A model generated the notes under the pieces. It saw only the letters and a list, made by a program, of their open reading frames with translations, was not told the DNA's origin and ran no database searches. 64,000 nucleotides of DNA. It comes from Annona cherimola. Its lineage: Eukaryota > Streptophyta > Magnoliopsida > Magnoliales > Annonaceae. Position numbers and translations under genes: made by a program. The stretch's first letter is position 1; every line of letters begins with the position of its first letter. Shown piece after piece: positions 1-11,395 of the stretch. Location of the stretch: positions 4,942,007 to 5,006,006 of the forward strand of contig CM059971.1 in the NCBI GenBank assembly GCA_030490835.1. The letters run 5' to 3'.

Positions 1-103
1 TTGGAGGAGTTATGTATCTCCTTGTTTGTAAGAATGTCTCCGAACTACGATGTAATATGTATTGAGATGTATGTAAATATAAACCATCAAAAAAAAAAAA
101 AAA
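1..103 (+). repeat. Possible 3' end of a retroposed sequence with poly(A)
   Basis: A run of 15 A (89-103) closes a stretch that has no other recognisable signal. A terminal A-run is what a LINE or processed transcript leaves at its 3' end, but the element would begin outside the window and no coding remnant or target duplication can be seen. This may be only a chance homopolymer. Confidence 0.2.
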
Positions 104-816
104 GTTCTACATCCGGACCACTCCAGCTCTATAATTTCCATATTTATCTGACCAAAAAACTTTTTCATATTTGTGAACCATATCGATCAGATAAGGCAGA
201 AGACCACGACATTTCTATGAGCCGATTGCTTGAATTAAACACGTGAGCACATGCATACGGATTGGATGTTTACGGCTTTCCTTGGGTACACCGCGCACGC
301 CACGCTTTCCTCATGACTCCTCATATGCCAAAGCGTACCTTATTATACCCAAGTTAGAATCCTTGATGCAATAAGTTTTATATTGAAATCCAACTAACAG
401 TATGGCTTAGCATCATTTGTTTTATCATGTGATTAAAAAAAAGCTCAATAAAAAATTTTAGATAGGCTATATTTAATTAAAACTATATAATCGCTTATAA
501 ATTACCAAGAACCTTTAAATCCATTCGATGAATTAGCATGCTAACACGACATAAAATGTATCCACGAAGGATGATGCGATGTTTTAGATGGTTTAGTTGT
601 TATATAAACAATTTTAAAATCAATATATAAATCAGATATTTATATTAGATTAATCTAATATCTTTTTTAATTAGATTATTCACATATTTGATTTTGATGA
701 AACCTAATATTCTACTCAAATAAATCATACTTAGTATAATGGGCTGAGTTGATTTGATTTCATGAGTTCACTTTAACTAAAATGTACCCCTTTAGTTTTC
801 ACCACTATGTTGCATG
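104..816. other. AT-rich intergenic DNA, no gene seen
   Basis: No coding exon, repeat boundary or RNA gene could be supported here. The short ORF that starts at base 1 and ends at 246 has no recognisable domain and runs through the A-tract. Confidence 0.5.
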
Positions 817-1748
817 CTTGTGTGTAGGGTGTTAGTGGATCATGTTAGATGGGTTAGAGTCTGATCTTAACCCTAGCTCATTAAAAAAATCTCAACTTTA
901 ATTTGTTTATTAATCAATTTAAGAAATCTCAACTATAACCTATTTACAACCAATTTAATAAATAGGTTGGTGAGTTGTTAATGGATTGTGTATGTATGTT
1001 ATCAATAAGCCAAAATCAAGCTTATTTAAAATTGAGTATGTGTTATTTATAATTATCATGGTGAATTGATCTACACCGACAAAATACATTGCATGGCCAG
1101 ATTTTCATCGGGAGAGAGTGCATATTTGACGTCTTAGAATAAAGAAGGATAGTGACTCAACAAGACTGAGAGAGGACAGAGAATAGACAATGATAATAGA
1201 GAGGAAGAGAGAAACAATGGGAGAGAAAGAGGAAGAGATGAAGAGAAGAAGAAAGAGGAAAGGGAAAGGTGAAACTAAAGAGAAAGATAAAGAGAACGAT
1301 GATCGAAAGCGAAGAGGGAGAGAGTAACAAAGAAGGAAGAAGAATTTTATAGGAGACACTCACATAAGGTGATAAGGACAGTGATTGCACCACCATAGCA
1401 TAACAACAAAGAAGATATTGTAAAGCCATAGACAGAATGAGGAAAATAAGAAATTGAAATGAAAAAATAAATTTAGGGCTTACGAAATATATATGCCCCT
1501 TTTTAATGGGTTGTAAATGGGTTGATGAGTTAAATGAGTTAAATAGGTTAAACGGGTTGTAAAGTCTCAACTTTAATCGTTTATTTACTTAAATTGTTAA
1601 ATAGGTTTGTGGATCTTAAACTATTTATTCAAAAATTCTAACCCAAAATCGTTTATAAACGGGTTGGATGGGCGAGTTGACAAATTGACCATGACCATTA
1701 ACACCCCTACTTGTGTGTTATGTCCCTTTAGTTTTCACCACTATGTTG
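788..1748. repeat. 25-bp direct repeat around the hAT insertion
   Basis: The same 25 bases occur at 788-812 and 1724-1748, outside the 8-bp duplication of the hAT element. This implies the transposon landed inside a small pre-existing tandem duplication with a period of roughly 50 bp. Confidence 0.7.
825..1709. mobile_element. hAT-type non-autonomous element, perfect 8-bp TSD
   Basis: The element begins TAGGGTGTTAGTGG and ends with the inverted partner CCATTAACACCCCTA. It is flanked by identical 8-bp repeats CTTGTGTG (817-824 and 1710-1717). Ends of the TAGGGGTG type with an 8-bp duplication are the hallmark of hAT transposons. The interior is AT-rich with sub-terminal words resembling GGGTT and AACCC, plus a purine-rich GAGA block near 1150-1350. 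No transposase is encoded. A related copy lies at 9362-9983. Confidence 0.85.
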
Positions 1749-2844
1749 TACCCTTATATCACTTTAGGGCATCAAATGCTTGAATGAGATATGAATAAGA
1801 TGAACATCTTATTTTCTAAAAACCATATCTCAATTTTAGTATTATCTCTCATTTTTTAATATATGGCAACCTTATTGTTTTCATTTTCAACATTTTTTTT
1901 TGAATCTCAATATAATTTTTTAAAATTTTTGAATGTGGAATTAGGATGTGACTTAGGTTTTTATTTAGTTGGGCGGTATAAATAACGCAATTGCACTTTA
2001 TTTAAAAAGTGTCCATTTCTCTTTTTTTTTTTTTTTGATGTAAAGGATTTACACATCTAGGGCACCCTAGTTGCATTCACCGCACACCAAAAAGAAACTA
2101 AGGAGAATGTAGTGGATACCCACCACCCCCACCCCACCCCAAACTAAACAACAAGGAATGAGCATCCATACTAAGATAGCTTTTGATATAATCTGGACAT
2201 TCACTAATCCATCTTGAGTTTTGATTCCTAAATGCTACATAGTTGGCTAAGGCATGAGCGCACTACTTACTTGTCCTCAATATAGGAAGAAAAAAGATGT
2301 TCTCAAAAAAATTCTTTATGTTCCTTATCTCTTCCACTCAGTACCCCATGTCCGGTCAAATTCTTTCTCCTCCTAATAGCCACGAGATGACTGTCAAAGA
2401 ACCACTCTACGCTTCCACTTTCTCGTATTCGAGTTCAGTCAACCACCTTGTTCCCAACAAGACTACTTGTAGTTCTAGTTTTACTAGATTTGCTTCCCCC
2501 TCCTCTGTCTAGCATCTGGCTGCCAGTAAAAACACATTTCCTTCTCTGATCAAGGCTCCATAACCCAATTTTCTTATTGATATATTCATTCCAACATCAA
2601 CATTCAATTTAATCCATCCCTCTTTTGGATGATTTCATCAAGCAGGATTGGATTCCACATTAAGGGCGTATTTCCAAGCTGTAATAGCAAAATGGTAGTC
2701 ATGGATGAAGCTTTCACACCATCTATCAACCTCCTGCCACTATAGTTGCCTCTCCTCAATCCATTCTCGATTCCTTATATACCAAATGCACCAACAAATT
2801 GTTATGAACAGAGACAGAGGATAATTGTTTTCATCCCTTATCAG

Positions 2845-3060
2845 TCAAGAAAAAATCTGTTTTAGATAATTGAAGTTTTTCCCATGCAAACATTCGAAAT
2901 TTTTGTTCTTAAGAGAGGGTTGTACCTTGCTGCATGTCCAAAATAAATGGAAGTTGTCCTCCATTTCCTCCTTTTGTTTGCACATTATACACGTACCATC
3001 AGTTGGGATGCCTCGCCTCTGTAGGTTTGCTCTTAGGGTAAAGATTCTGTAAATAATCAC
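2845..3060 (-). pseudogene. LINE ORF2 remnant: zf-RVT domain
   Basis: The 71-codon frame contains TRANLQRRGI-like text (here LRANLQRRGIPTDGT), then CIMCKQKEE and HLFWTCSK. This matches the CxxC...HLFxxC pattern of the zinc-binding domain found after reverse transcriptase in plant LINEs. It is a piece of the larger element at 2021-4738 and not a host gene. The frame is closed on both sides by stops or shifts. The RNase H-like continuation lies at about 2640-2500 in another frame. Confidence 0.75.
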
Positions 3061-3535
3061 CAGCCAAAAATTCTCACCTTCCTAGGAATACTGCATTTCC
3101 AAATCCTTCTGAAGATATTATCCTCCCATTCACCCACACCATCTGCATTTGATCCTTCTGCGTTTATAGTTATTTCATGGATTGTTTGATATGCAAACCT
3201 GACAGAGAAGCTTCCACATGCTTCCTTCTCCTAGAAACTGTAGTCCTCTTTTGCCACATTTGATATTGGAATGTCTCTAATTTCTTGCCGTTCAGAATCC
3301 CCCAAAGCTGTTCTTATGGACATTTCAATCCAGTCCCTCTGGTCTTGATCAATAAACTCTTCCACTCGAGCATTTCATCTTCGCCTCCTCTGGTAGGGGA
3401 CCTGCCACAGTCAGCTCCCTATCAGTCCACTTGTCACAAAAGAAATTTACCCTCTTTCCGTTTCCAATCCTCCATTTTGATCCCGCTCTAATCAGTGGAA
3501 GGGCCTTCGGTATGCTCCCCTAAATATATGAAAAC

Positions 3536-4365
3536 TAGGGGTGAAAATGGGGGTGAGTAAAGGTGTATTCAACCCTGATTGTACATTTAAAAATCATATT
3601 TGACCATACTTTTTATACCGTTGTAAGGATAAGGTCTGTCCAACACTCACCTTTTTTTAAAAAGTCTCGGGACAAACTTTGAGTCGTTATCGAGACAATG
3701 GGTTGGGTTAGAAAAGCGGGTCAAAGTTTAAAATTTTATATGCATATCATTATAAACTTATATTTATGATAAATTTAAAAGTTAAATGATTTGATGTTTT
3801 ACTATTTAGTGAGTAAAATACAATTCTCATAATAAAGTATTAGTAAAATGATTTAAATAATTTTGTTTACAGCTTAACCTTGATAAATATGTGTATCAAC
3901 TTTAAAAGTACATTAATGTAAATTTTCAATTATAGTTAAAACTGTTAAATTGTAAAATAATAATATTCATTCTTGTAAGATATCAACAATATAGATAATA
4001 TATTTTATTTCATTGATAAATATGTGAATAAGATAACTTGAACAACATATATACAATTAAAAAATAAAAATTTATCAACATAAATAATTTATAAAGTTAA
4101 ACATACATCAACATAAATAATATTTACATTAATAAGTCGTAAAGTAAAACATATTTATCCAACAAAATAACATTTCATATACGTAAATTATATAATTTAT
4201 AACTTACGGGTCAGGGCAGGTCAGGTCCTCCCTTTGAACTAAAACACAAGTCTAAAATTCTAACCCGCCCCACCCCGTCGAGCCGAGTCAAAATCCTTGC
4301 CCCAACAATATGTAAAATCAAGGTGGGGTAGGTCACCATTCGACCCAACCATATTTTCACTCCTA
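3536..4365. mobile_element. hAT-type element inserted in the LINE
   Basis: Ends are TAGGGGTGAAAATGG on the left and the inverse of TAGGAGTGAAAATATGG on the right. The flanking 8-mers ATGAAAAC (3528-3535) and ATGAAACC (4366-4373) differ by one base. Sub-terminal blocks are GC-rich with many GGGTC and GACCC words, while the core is very AT-rich. No protein is encoded. It interrupts the minus-strand LINE, so it is younger than that insertion. A reverse-oriented relative lies near 18362-19215. Confidence 0.8.
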
Positions 4366-4779
4366 ATGAAACCCCTCTTCCTCATCTGCCATCTTAAATG
4401 TCTCCTTTTGGAAAGTACAATGATTTGAAGAATTTATGACATAAAGAATCAGCATTAGTTATGATCCTCCATGCCTTCTTCGCTACTAAAGGCTCGTTGA
4501 AAGCAGCTAATTCCCTAAATCCCATTCCTTTTTGTTTTTCTGCTTGCACATCTATTACCAATTCATCCAACTAATTTTCCTCTATCCATTATTGTCTCCT
4601 CCCCACCAGTATTTGCTCAGCATTAAATTTACTCCATTACTGATTTTTTTTTTGTAGGATGAATAAACTCATATGATAGGTAGTAATTGACTAAGCAACT
4701 ACTTTAATAAGAATTTCTTTCCCCCCACTGACATTAAGAAAAACTGTCCATTACTAATTTAAGGATTTGACACTTACTA

Positions 4780-5429
4780 GGGCATGTTTGGCTATAATAA
4801 AAACTTTTTAAGTGTGTGTTTTTGACATGATAAAACTTTTGTATAAAAAATTTTTGTGTAGAAAATTTTGCAATAAGAAAAAATAATGTGATATGAAAAG
4901 AGTAATAATGAGGAATAAATAAAATAAAGTTAAAATAGTTAGGTTAGATGTATGAGTAGTTGTGTAAAAATAATTGAAAAATAAAGTAGTTGCATAATAA
5001 AATGTAAAGTAACGATTAAAAATAGGAGAATTTTATATTGAAAAGTTTTATTATTAAAATAACATATCTTAAATAAATAAAAAATTCATTAAAAACTTTT
5101 CAATATCTACAAATATGCTATGTTTTAATTATTTCTTCGCATCTTCCTATACAACTATCCTATTTTTAATTATTTCTACGCAACTACTCATACAACTAAT
5201 CTATTTATTTCAACTTCCTTCTCTATACTCATCATCATTACTCATGTTATATCATATTATTTTCTCTCTTTTCAAAATTTTTTATTTGAAAACTTTTCAT
5301 TCCAAAGTTTTATCACTTTTCAAACACCCTAAGATTTTTAATGCAAATAAATCAGCTTATAGATTATCTTTATCAAACAATCTAAAACCCTTCGCTTTTT
5401 ATGTACAATAAGTGAGACCAAACAAGCTC
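4780..5429. mobile_element. Tourist-like MITE (outer), split by an inner MITE
   Basis: The left end GGGCATGTTTGG and the inverted right end GAGCTTGTTTGG belong to the PIF/Harbinger Tourist type. Flanking triplets are CTA (4777-4779) and TTA (5430-5432), a TSD with one mismatch. Only about 30 bp on the left and 100 bp on the right belong to this outer element. The middle is occupied by the insertion at 4812-5329. Confidence 0.6.
4812..5329. mobile_element. Tourist-like MITE (family A), inverted dimer, nested
   Basis: The ends are GTGTGTGTTTTTGA and, inverted, GGGTGTTTGAAAAG, with TAA on both sides (4809-4811 and 5330-5332). The left half (to about 5080) reads in the forward family A orientation and the right half (from about 5085) is a reverse copy of similar sequence, so it is nearly twice the usual 290 bp and could fold on itself. 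Confidence 0.7.
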
Positions 5430-5521
5430 TTAGAATAAGACATACGAATAAGGACCAAAGTCCCCATTGTGAATTTGACTCTCTTCTTATCTCGCCACGC
5501 ACTTGCCCTCACTTATTCTAT

Positions 5522-5911
5522 GGGTTTTGTTTCAAGGCAACCAGATGCAATTGAAGTTTTAATGCATCTAATTAAAAAAAAATTTTGAAAATGTTTTTAT
5601 AGAACTTTTAATCTGTGTATTTAACTTATCTATTAAGTTTTATGATTTTTAAAAATTTATACGTTTCAATTTTTGAAAATTCGTATATATATTTTGAATT
5701 TTGAAAATAAGGGTATTTTAGTCATTTAAAAAGTTTTATAACCACCTATTTTTAAAAATAAAAAATATATATACAATTTCAAAAATAGTAAAACTTAGTT
5801 TATAGATTATATACATTTAGATTAATAGTTTCATAAAAAAAAATTAAAAATGAAAGTTCTAACCAAATGTATTGAAATTTCAATGTATTTAATTGCATTA
5901 AAATATTCTCC
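5522..5911. mobile_element. Mutator-like MITE (family B), 9-bp TSD
   Basis: Termini are GGGTTTTGTTTCAAGGCA on the left and, inverted, GGAGAATATTTTAATGCA on the right. The flanks are TTATTCTAT (5513-5521) and TTATTCCAT (5912-5920), a 9-bp duplication with one mismatch. The interior shows the family pattern: a central near-palindrome and the block that reads as 'aaactta..tagatta..tacattta'. No coding capacity. Confidence 0.65.
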
Positions 5912-5989
5912 TTATTCCATACCCTGGCGTATTGTTTCTAACCTAACCCATATACCAATTGGGAAAGGATTACGACAGTGTCGAGACTA

Positions 5990-6321
5990 GAGAATGTTTC
6001 AATGCATCCGACTAAAAATCCCATTTATTATTATTATTATTTTTGTTTTTTTTATAAAACTCCTAATCTAAATATATTTAGTATATAATCCAAATTTTAC
6101 CCTTTTTGAAAATATGTAGATATTTTTTATTTGTAAAAATATGGGGATTTTGTTACTTTTTAAATGACTAAACTGCCCTTATTTTTAAAAATAAAAAATA
6201 TGTATAAGCACATTTCCAAAAATGGTAAAATTTGGATTATAAATTAAATATACTTAGATTAAGAGTTTAAAAAAAATTCAAAAAAATAATAAAAAATGTA
6301 ATTTGCATTGAAACAAGCCCC
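5990..6321. mobile_element. Mutator-like MITE (family B), 9-10-bp TSD
   Basis: Starts GAGAATGTTTCAATGCA and ends, inverted, GGGGCTTGTTTCAATGCA. The flanks GTCGAGACTA (5980-5989) and GTGGAGACTA (6322-6331) differ at one position. The interior is colinear with the copy at 5522-5911, only 78 bp away, so two members of the family landed side by side independently. Confidence 0.7.
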
Positions 6322-6334
6322 GTGGAGACTATCC

Positions 6335-6840
6335 TCTTGCAAAAGTATGGGGATGAGAATGGGCCACATCCTAATACAGACCAGCCACTGTGGGTAAAAG
6401 GATGACGAGGCTAAGACAACACTAAGGACTGTAGGCATACGACAGTGGAAACAGTGTTGGGTATTTGTGACGGTGTAACCACTGCCTGATTTGGGTCCCA
6501 CAATGACTCTCCTCATCCCGTTTTATCCTTTGTATGCTTGCAACGCCGCCATGCCAGTTGCTAGTTGCTGCTAAGCTGTGGGCTCTTCTTCTCCATCCTT
6601 TTCTAGTGGAAAAGAGACAAGTGAAGGTGGCGCCGTGGCGGACGTGTCATGCCAATCCACTTCCACTCCCAATCGCCAGCTCGAGCGTCACATGCCAATA
6701 TGCCATGCGCCGCGTGTAGTCAGAAAAGGAAAAGAGACATGGCCGTCGTTGACTCTGACCGCAAAAGCACGCCAAGCAGCTCATCACTTCGTGCTCTGGC
6801 GTAGGACAGTCCACACTCCACACAAGTGATCATTCTTTCC
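6335..6840. other. GC-rich island, function unknown
   Basis: This half-kilobase is much richer in G and C than its surroundings and carries ACGT-core motifs (for example GACGTGTC near 6641 and CGCGTG near 6711). Short ORFs exist on both strands but none shows a recognisable domain or clear splice signals. It could be a relic of a gene start, a regulatory island or captured host DNA. Confidence 0.35.
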
Positions 6841-6938
6841 CAGACTACAGCAACGAATAAAAATCGCCAATCTCAACCACCAAGAGCCATTGAAAATATA
6901 AATATGTGAGGTCTGTAAATCCAGGATCCCACTTTGGG

Positions 6939-7268
6939 CCCATATATTTTGCCTAAATTTTCATTTATACTTACATCGTTAGGGATTCATTAAAGGGATC
7001 GTTAACACCCTTGTAAAATGAAAAATATACCGAAACTCTAATACACTTTGAGGTTGGTTTGGTCAAAACTAAAAATCTGTATCTAAATAATATATAATTT
7101 TATGGTTGTAAGAGTGCTAAAAATTTATTTTGATGTAAATTTTTAGCTATAAAATCATAATTATAATTGTAGATAGAATTTTTTATTATTTTACAGAAGT
7201 GCTAACAACCCTTTTAACTGATTCTAAATGATGTGAGTATAAGGAGAATTCTAGGTAAAATATGTGGG
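6939..7268. repeat. Long imperfect inverted repeat (foldback element)
   Basis: The left arm begins near CCCATATATTTTGCC and the right arm, inverted, begins CCCACATATTTTACC. The arms stay alignable for roughly 100 bp through TTATACTTACATC / TTATACTCACATC and TTAACACC / TTAGCAC. The loop is short and AT-rich. The structure is that of a MITE with long TIRs, resembling family D, but no target duplication was found. Confidence 0.55.
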
Positions 7269-7349
7269 GATATTAAAATTTTTTGAAAATTTGTGGGTAT
7301 AAGTATGTTGGTAAAATTTGTGAGTATACGTGGAATTTGACCTTCCACT

Positions 7350-7870
7350 TATAACGAGGCTTTATTGCTTTTATGTAACTATGTTATATAATGCATATTC
7401 ACATTAATATTTGTTTATCTTGATAATTAATGATAAATTTATTTTATTTATTATAGTTAGCATTATTTATTTAGCTATGAAATTAAATTTTATTCAAATT
7501 AAAAAGTGTATGACCATATTTGCTTATGTATATTTGTATGTAAATTATAGCAAATAATTAGATCCGTTTATATATACATTAAAGTATAATAATATTACAT
7601 AAAATCATTTGTCTATATAGCAACGATATTTTAAACGGTTTTTATATTGAACATAGAATATTCAAAAATTGATATTTAACATCAAATTGGTTTATTATAG
7701 TGATTATATGTAATTTTAGATGAGACTCACGCACAATAATACAATAAAAATAATAAAATTTTTATGATAATATAAATGATACTGGCCATAGCAAATATAG
7801 TAGACTTTTATCAATTATTAAGTTGGGAGAAAAAATAGAATTCTATAAAAGTGAAATTTCATGTAAAGCT
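7350..7870. repeat. Family C AT-rich long-TIR repeat copy
   Basis: The copy contains the family hallmarks: TTATGTAAC near the left edge, a central block with AATTGATATTTAACATCAAA followed by TTAGATGAGACTCAC, and on the right CTATAAAAGTGAAATTTC, an inverted match to the left terminal zone. Edges are approximate and no TSD was found. Confidence 0.45.
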
Positions 7871-8394
7871 ATCTATTTTTCACCTCAATGACAATAGTAA
7901 CAAAATGATCATATTTCTATGACAATATAAATTTTTTTTATCAATTATTAAGGTGACAAAATAGAAAGGTTACGTAGGGATAGGGTTTTATGGGAGTGAA
8001 ACTTTAATTTTTAAAACCATGCATATGTCATATATCCCAATCGAAAAGTTTCTAGATGACAACAATTCTTCGAAAATGGAGTTGCATTTTTTTGTATTTT
8101 AGTTTCTCTAACCATACTTATTTGCTTTTTGACTAATGAATCTCACGTATTAGCAAGTTTAAGTCAACTCATATTTATGAGTCAACTTAACCAAGCTATA
8201 TAAAATTATCTTGACTTCGTATATGAGTAAACTTATGTTCTTCAGTTGACTCAACTAAGAGTATTTTATACTTTTCACTTACAAATAACAGCGGTTAGCT
8301 GAGTGTTTTGGCAGCAGGGTCCAAAAAGTAAATATGACAAGTTATAAGGTTTAAATAGCAAATATAAGAAACTCATGAGCTAAAAAGTAAATAT
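7871..8394. other. AT-rich intergenic DNA, nothing recognised
   Basis: No exon, boundary or RNA signal was found. A short imperfect palindrome around AGTCAACTCAT and ATGAGTCAACT (8162-8187) is visible. Confidence 0.4.
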
Positions 8395-8640
8395 ACACGA
8401 TTAGAGGGACGAAAACGAAAAAAACCGGAAGTTGGTGACGTGTATCAAGGCGGCTAGCCAGAGCATCGGAAAGGGCACCGCGTTTCCTGCATGACGTGGT
8501 CCGAAGGCGTGGGCCGCTTCGCTTACCTGAGCCACGAGCGGTGGGCGATCGTCAGGCAAAAGAAGGCAAGCCACGGGAGCAACAGCGAACGTGATCCTCC
8601 TTCCATTGGTGGGAAGCCATGGCCATCATAATCATGGGAG
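8395..8640. other. GC-rich island, function unknown
   Basis: About 250 bp of GC- and CpG-rich DNA sits in AT-rich surroundings, much like the island at 6335-6840. There is no open frame of useful length, no splice-site logic and no RNA promoter box. It may be a remnant first exon or promoter of a decayed gene. Confidence 0.3.
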
Positions 8641-9242
8641 TTGAGGCAAATCATCAATTGCCAGTGGGAAATCATCGATATAAAAATCTGATCGGATTGA
8701 ACTGAATTTTAAAAATGTTTGTACTAATGGGACATTCTTCAAAATGGTTAGAAATTCAGAATGGGGCAGACCGGTGCATGATCGAGCAGAGTGCACGAGT
8801 AGAAATGTTCATCACTTGATTTTTGGAGGCTTTTTATATCTACTGCAAGAGAAATATTGAAATGATAGAACTCTAATTACTTAGGAGATGCATAATTATC
8901 AGGTCTGTCCGGGGCGGTCTAGTTCCCCAGTCTTGGTTTTGGGTAACGTCAGGACTGACGTGTCTATTTTTAATTTTGGACTCTAAAAAGATAATTACGT
9001 AAAAGAGAGATGCAGTCTTTTGAAAATGATATGCAAGTTGGCCATTAAAAATTTAAAGTTTCTGGTGGCATTTATTTCAATATAGTTGCCTAGAGGGAGC
9101 GGCGACAGGGAATATAGAATAGATATGTGCATTTTATTAATTGCCATAGATAAATATAATATCACTTTCCAAAAAGTTGAAATCTTTCTGCCGTCTAGGA
9201 GTAAGGATGACTTCATAACTTGGACGACGGAACAGGTGAAAT
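8641..9242. other. Intergenic, nothing recognised
   Basis: Only a 96-codon minus-strand ORF (8995-9285) without recognisable domain is present; it overlaps the start of a duplicated segment and is judged chance. Confidence 0.4.
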
Positions 9243-10094
9243 GAGTACACGTAAGATGTACAGGCAAGGAAGTCTTAAGTTCCAACTTACAAGTTGATTA
9301 TTTCAAAACTAATAATAATAATTCCAAGCTGATATAGGCAGTGGTGTTAAATGAGTACATATAGGAGTGTTAATGGATTGGGTTAGACGGGTTGGAGCTT
9401 AATTCTAATCCTAACTCATTTAAAATATCTCAACCCTAATTCGTTTATTAACTCATTTAAAAAACATCAACCCTTCCCCATTTACAACTCATTTAATAAA
9501 TGGGTTGGTGGATTGTTAACGAGTTTGTATAGCAAATAACCTGAAAGCCTAAACTTTAGTAGACGATAATCTCGCAGAGACAGACAAGAGGGTGTTTTCG
9601 GTATCAGGGAAATGGAAATAGAGCAATGATGAAAAAATGAAATTAGGGTAGCAGTCGAAAAATAAAAATTAGATGACTGGAGGAAGACTTAGAGAGGAAA
9701 AATAACCAAAGAGTTTACATATATATATATATATAATTTTATTGAGTTAAGAGAGTTAAATGGGTTGGACGAATTAAACAGGTTTAACAGGTTATATGGG
9801 CTAAATGGATTCCTAAACGGGTTGACGAGTTATAAAATCTCAACCCTAATCCATTTATTTAATTAAATGGTTAAACGAGTTGGCGGATCATAACCCATTT
9901 ATTAAAAAATCCTAACCAAAATCTATTTATAAACGGGTTGGACGAGCGGGTTGACGGATTGACCATAACCATTAACACCTCTAAGTACACATAAGATGTA
10001 AAGGTAAGGAAGTCTTAAGTTCCAACTTCCAAGTTGATTATTTCAAAATAATAATAATAATAATAATTCTAAGCTGATATAGGCAATGGTGTTA
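9243..10094. repeat. About 110-bp tandem duplication, second copy split by a hAT element
   Basis: The segment 9243-9352 (starting GAGTACACGTAAGATG, containing AAGTCTTAAGTTCCAACTT and an AAT run, ending GGTGTTAAAT) recurs as 9353-9361 plus 9984-10094. The hAT element 9362-9983 sits nine bases into the second copy. The order of events is duplication first, insertion second. Confidence 0.75.
9362..9983. mobile_element. hAT-type non-autonomous element
   Basis: Starts TAGGAGTGTTAATGG and ends, inverted, TAGAGGTGTTAATGG. The flanking 8-mers AGTACATA (9354-9361) and AGTACACA (9984-9991) differ by one base. The interior shares with 825-1709 the words AATGGGTT, GGGTTGG and AACCC near both ends. A (TA)n stretch sits near 9719-9734. 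No transposase. Confidence 0.8.
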
Positions 10095-10341
10095 TTACCT
10101 CTTTTCTAGAGCACAACTCTTTGAGTATCTATTGTCTGTGTATCTACTTAAATGATTTTGACAATATTTAAAGATATCTAGATACATATCACTTTAAATT
10201 TGTACTATGCTGCTTTACGGAATAAGATTTTTGCAACATACGGGGATCAAAGCAGGCAGGTTTGATTGTCTTTAATGCGTGGTTGTGACTAATATTTGCT
10301 GCATTTAATATTATTAGTAGCAAAATCTTTTTATATAAAAT

Positions 10342-10837
10342 GAAGGTGCAACTTGGGTAGGGTATCCACGGATCAACTCGTTGAGTACCCTAAAATAGAA
10401 ATATGCATTTTTATATTTATAGGATAGAGTAAGTTCTAAGTAAAAAAATATTCAGTTCAATTATAGTAGGGTCAGTTCTAAGGTCCAGATACCTGGAACC
10501 TATCCAAAATTTTAATATATGTTTAATATAAATTTCATAAAATATCTTTTATAGGGAAAGGTATAAATATATAGAAACTTGTTTAATTTATCAATTATTT
10601 AGTAAATTTAAGAAATGTATTTTAAAAACTATATTACTACCATCTTATTTTAAGTTTTTAAGTAAGACTTGTAGTAAAGTTGTAGTTTTTAAATATAATA
10701 TAAAGACTATTTTAAAGAACTGATTTTGAACCAAAATTAGAATTGACTCGACCTAAAATAGAGTAGGAGTTTTCAGGAATGAGATAAGGGTGGAGTCGAC
10801 CCTAAACCGGACCAACCTAGTCCAAGTTGTACCTCTA
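10342..10837. mobile_element. hAT-like element, 8-9-bp TSD
   Basis: Left end GAAGGTGCAACTTGGGTAGG and inverted right end TAGAGGTACAACTTGGACTA form a TIR. ATATAAAAT is repeated exactly on both sides (10333-10341, 10838-10846). The interior has no ORF. Assignment to hAT rests on the TAGAGGT-like right end and the duplication length. Confidence 0.6.
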
Positions 10838-10861
10838 ATATAAAATGATATATGTAAAAAT

Positions 10862-11395
10862 GGGGATGCTTCTATGAAATTTCATTTCTATATAACCTCC
10901 TTCATTTTCGACATTTAGATGATTGATGAAAAATCCACTCAATCTATTGTATTTAACATCATTTACAATATTATGAAATCTCTTTCATTTGCTTAATATT
11001 ATTGTATATGAGTCTCCTCTACAAACATGAAAAATCAACATAATAAAACGATTTAATGCTAAATATTAATTTCTAAATAGTATTTTCAATATCTAAACTA
11101 TCTAAAAATATCATTACTACATGGATAATTATTTCTATAAGGTATTACTACATTCCAATACATATGTGAATGAATTAAACGGTTTCGTTAATTTACACAT
11201 CAATGCACCTAATTTTGAGCAAATGTGACTTATGCACATATTAGATTTTGTTGAAACTTGGTCTCTTAACTAAACAAATGATGTTAATCACAACGAATGG
11301 AATGAATCTTCCATCAAACATCAAAATCTTAAAATTTGAGAGGGTTATATGAGATTACTTCTATATAACCTGGTTATATAAAAGTGAGTGTGATA
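10862..11395. repeat. Family C AT-rich long-TIR repeat copy
   Basis: Near the left end is TTCTATATAACCTCC and near the right end ACTTCTATATAACC in a long imperfect inverted arrangement. Inside are ATGAAAAATCCACTC / GAATCTTCCATCA as inverted sub-termini and the family core 'tttgagcaaatg' near 11215. No coding capacity. Confidence 0.55.

Larger units (their letters stand above)
2021..4738 (-). mobile_element. 5'-truncated LINE with poly(A) tail and 17-bp TSD
   Basis: Read on the minus strand this is the 3' part of a plant non-LTR retrotransposon (L1 clade). In order it holds the end of the reverse transcriptase (motifs like SGGKEILIKVVA near 4738-4690, and KGMGF then REL near 4500), a zf-RVT zinc-binding domain (2845-3060), a plant LINE RNase H-like domain (KLNVDVG near 2610-2590) and an A15 tail (2022-2036 as T on plus). 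A 17-bp duplication with 15 matches flanks it: 2004-2020 (AAAAAGTGTCCATTTCT) and 4739-4755. Many stops and shifts make it a dead copy. A hAT element (3536-4365) splits it; without that insertion it is about 1.9 kb. Confidence 0.85.

Noticed and set aside
1105..1570. Two overlapping 84- and 137-codon ORFs
   Set aside because: Low-complexity Ser/Phe/Leu text from the purine-rich block inside the hAT element.
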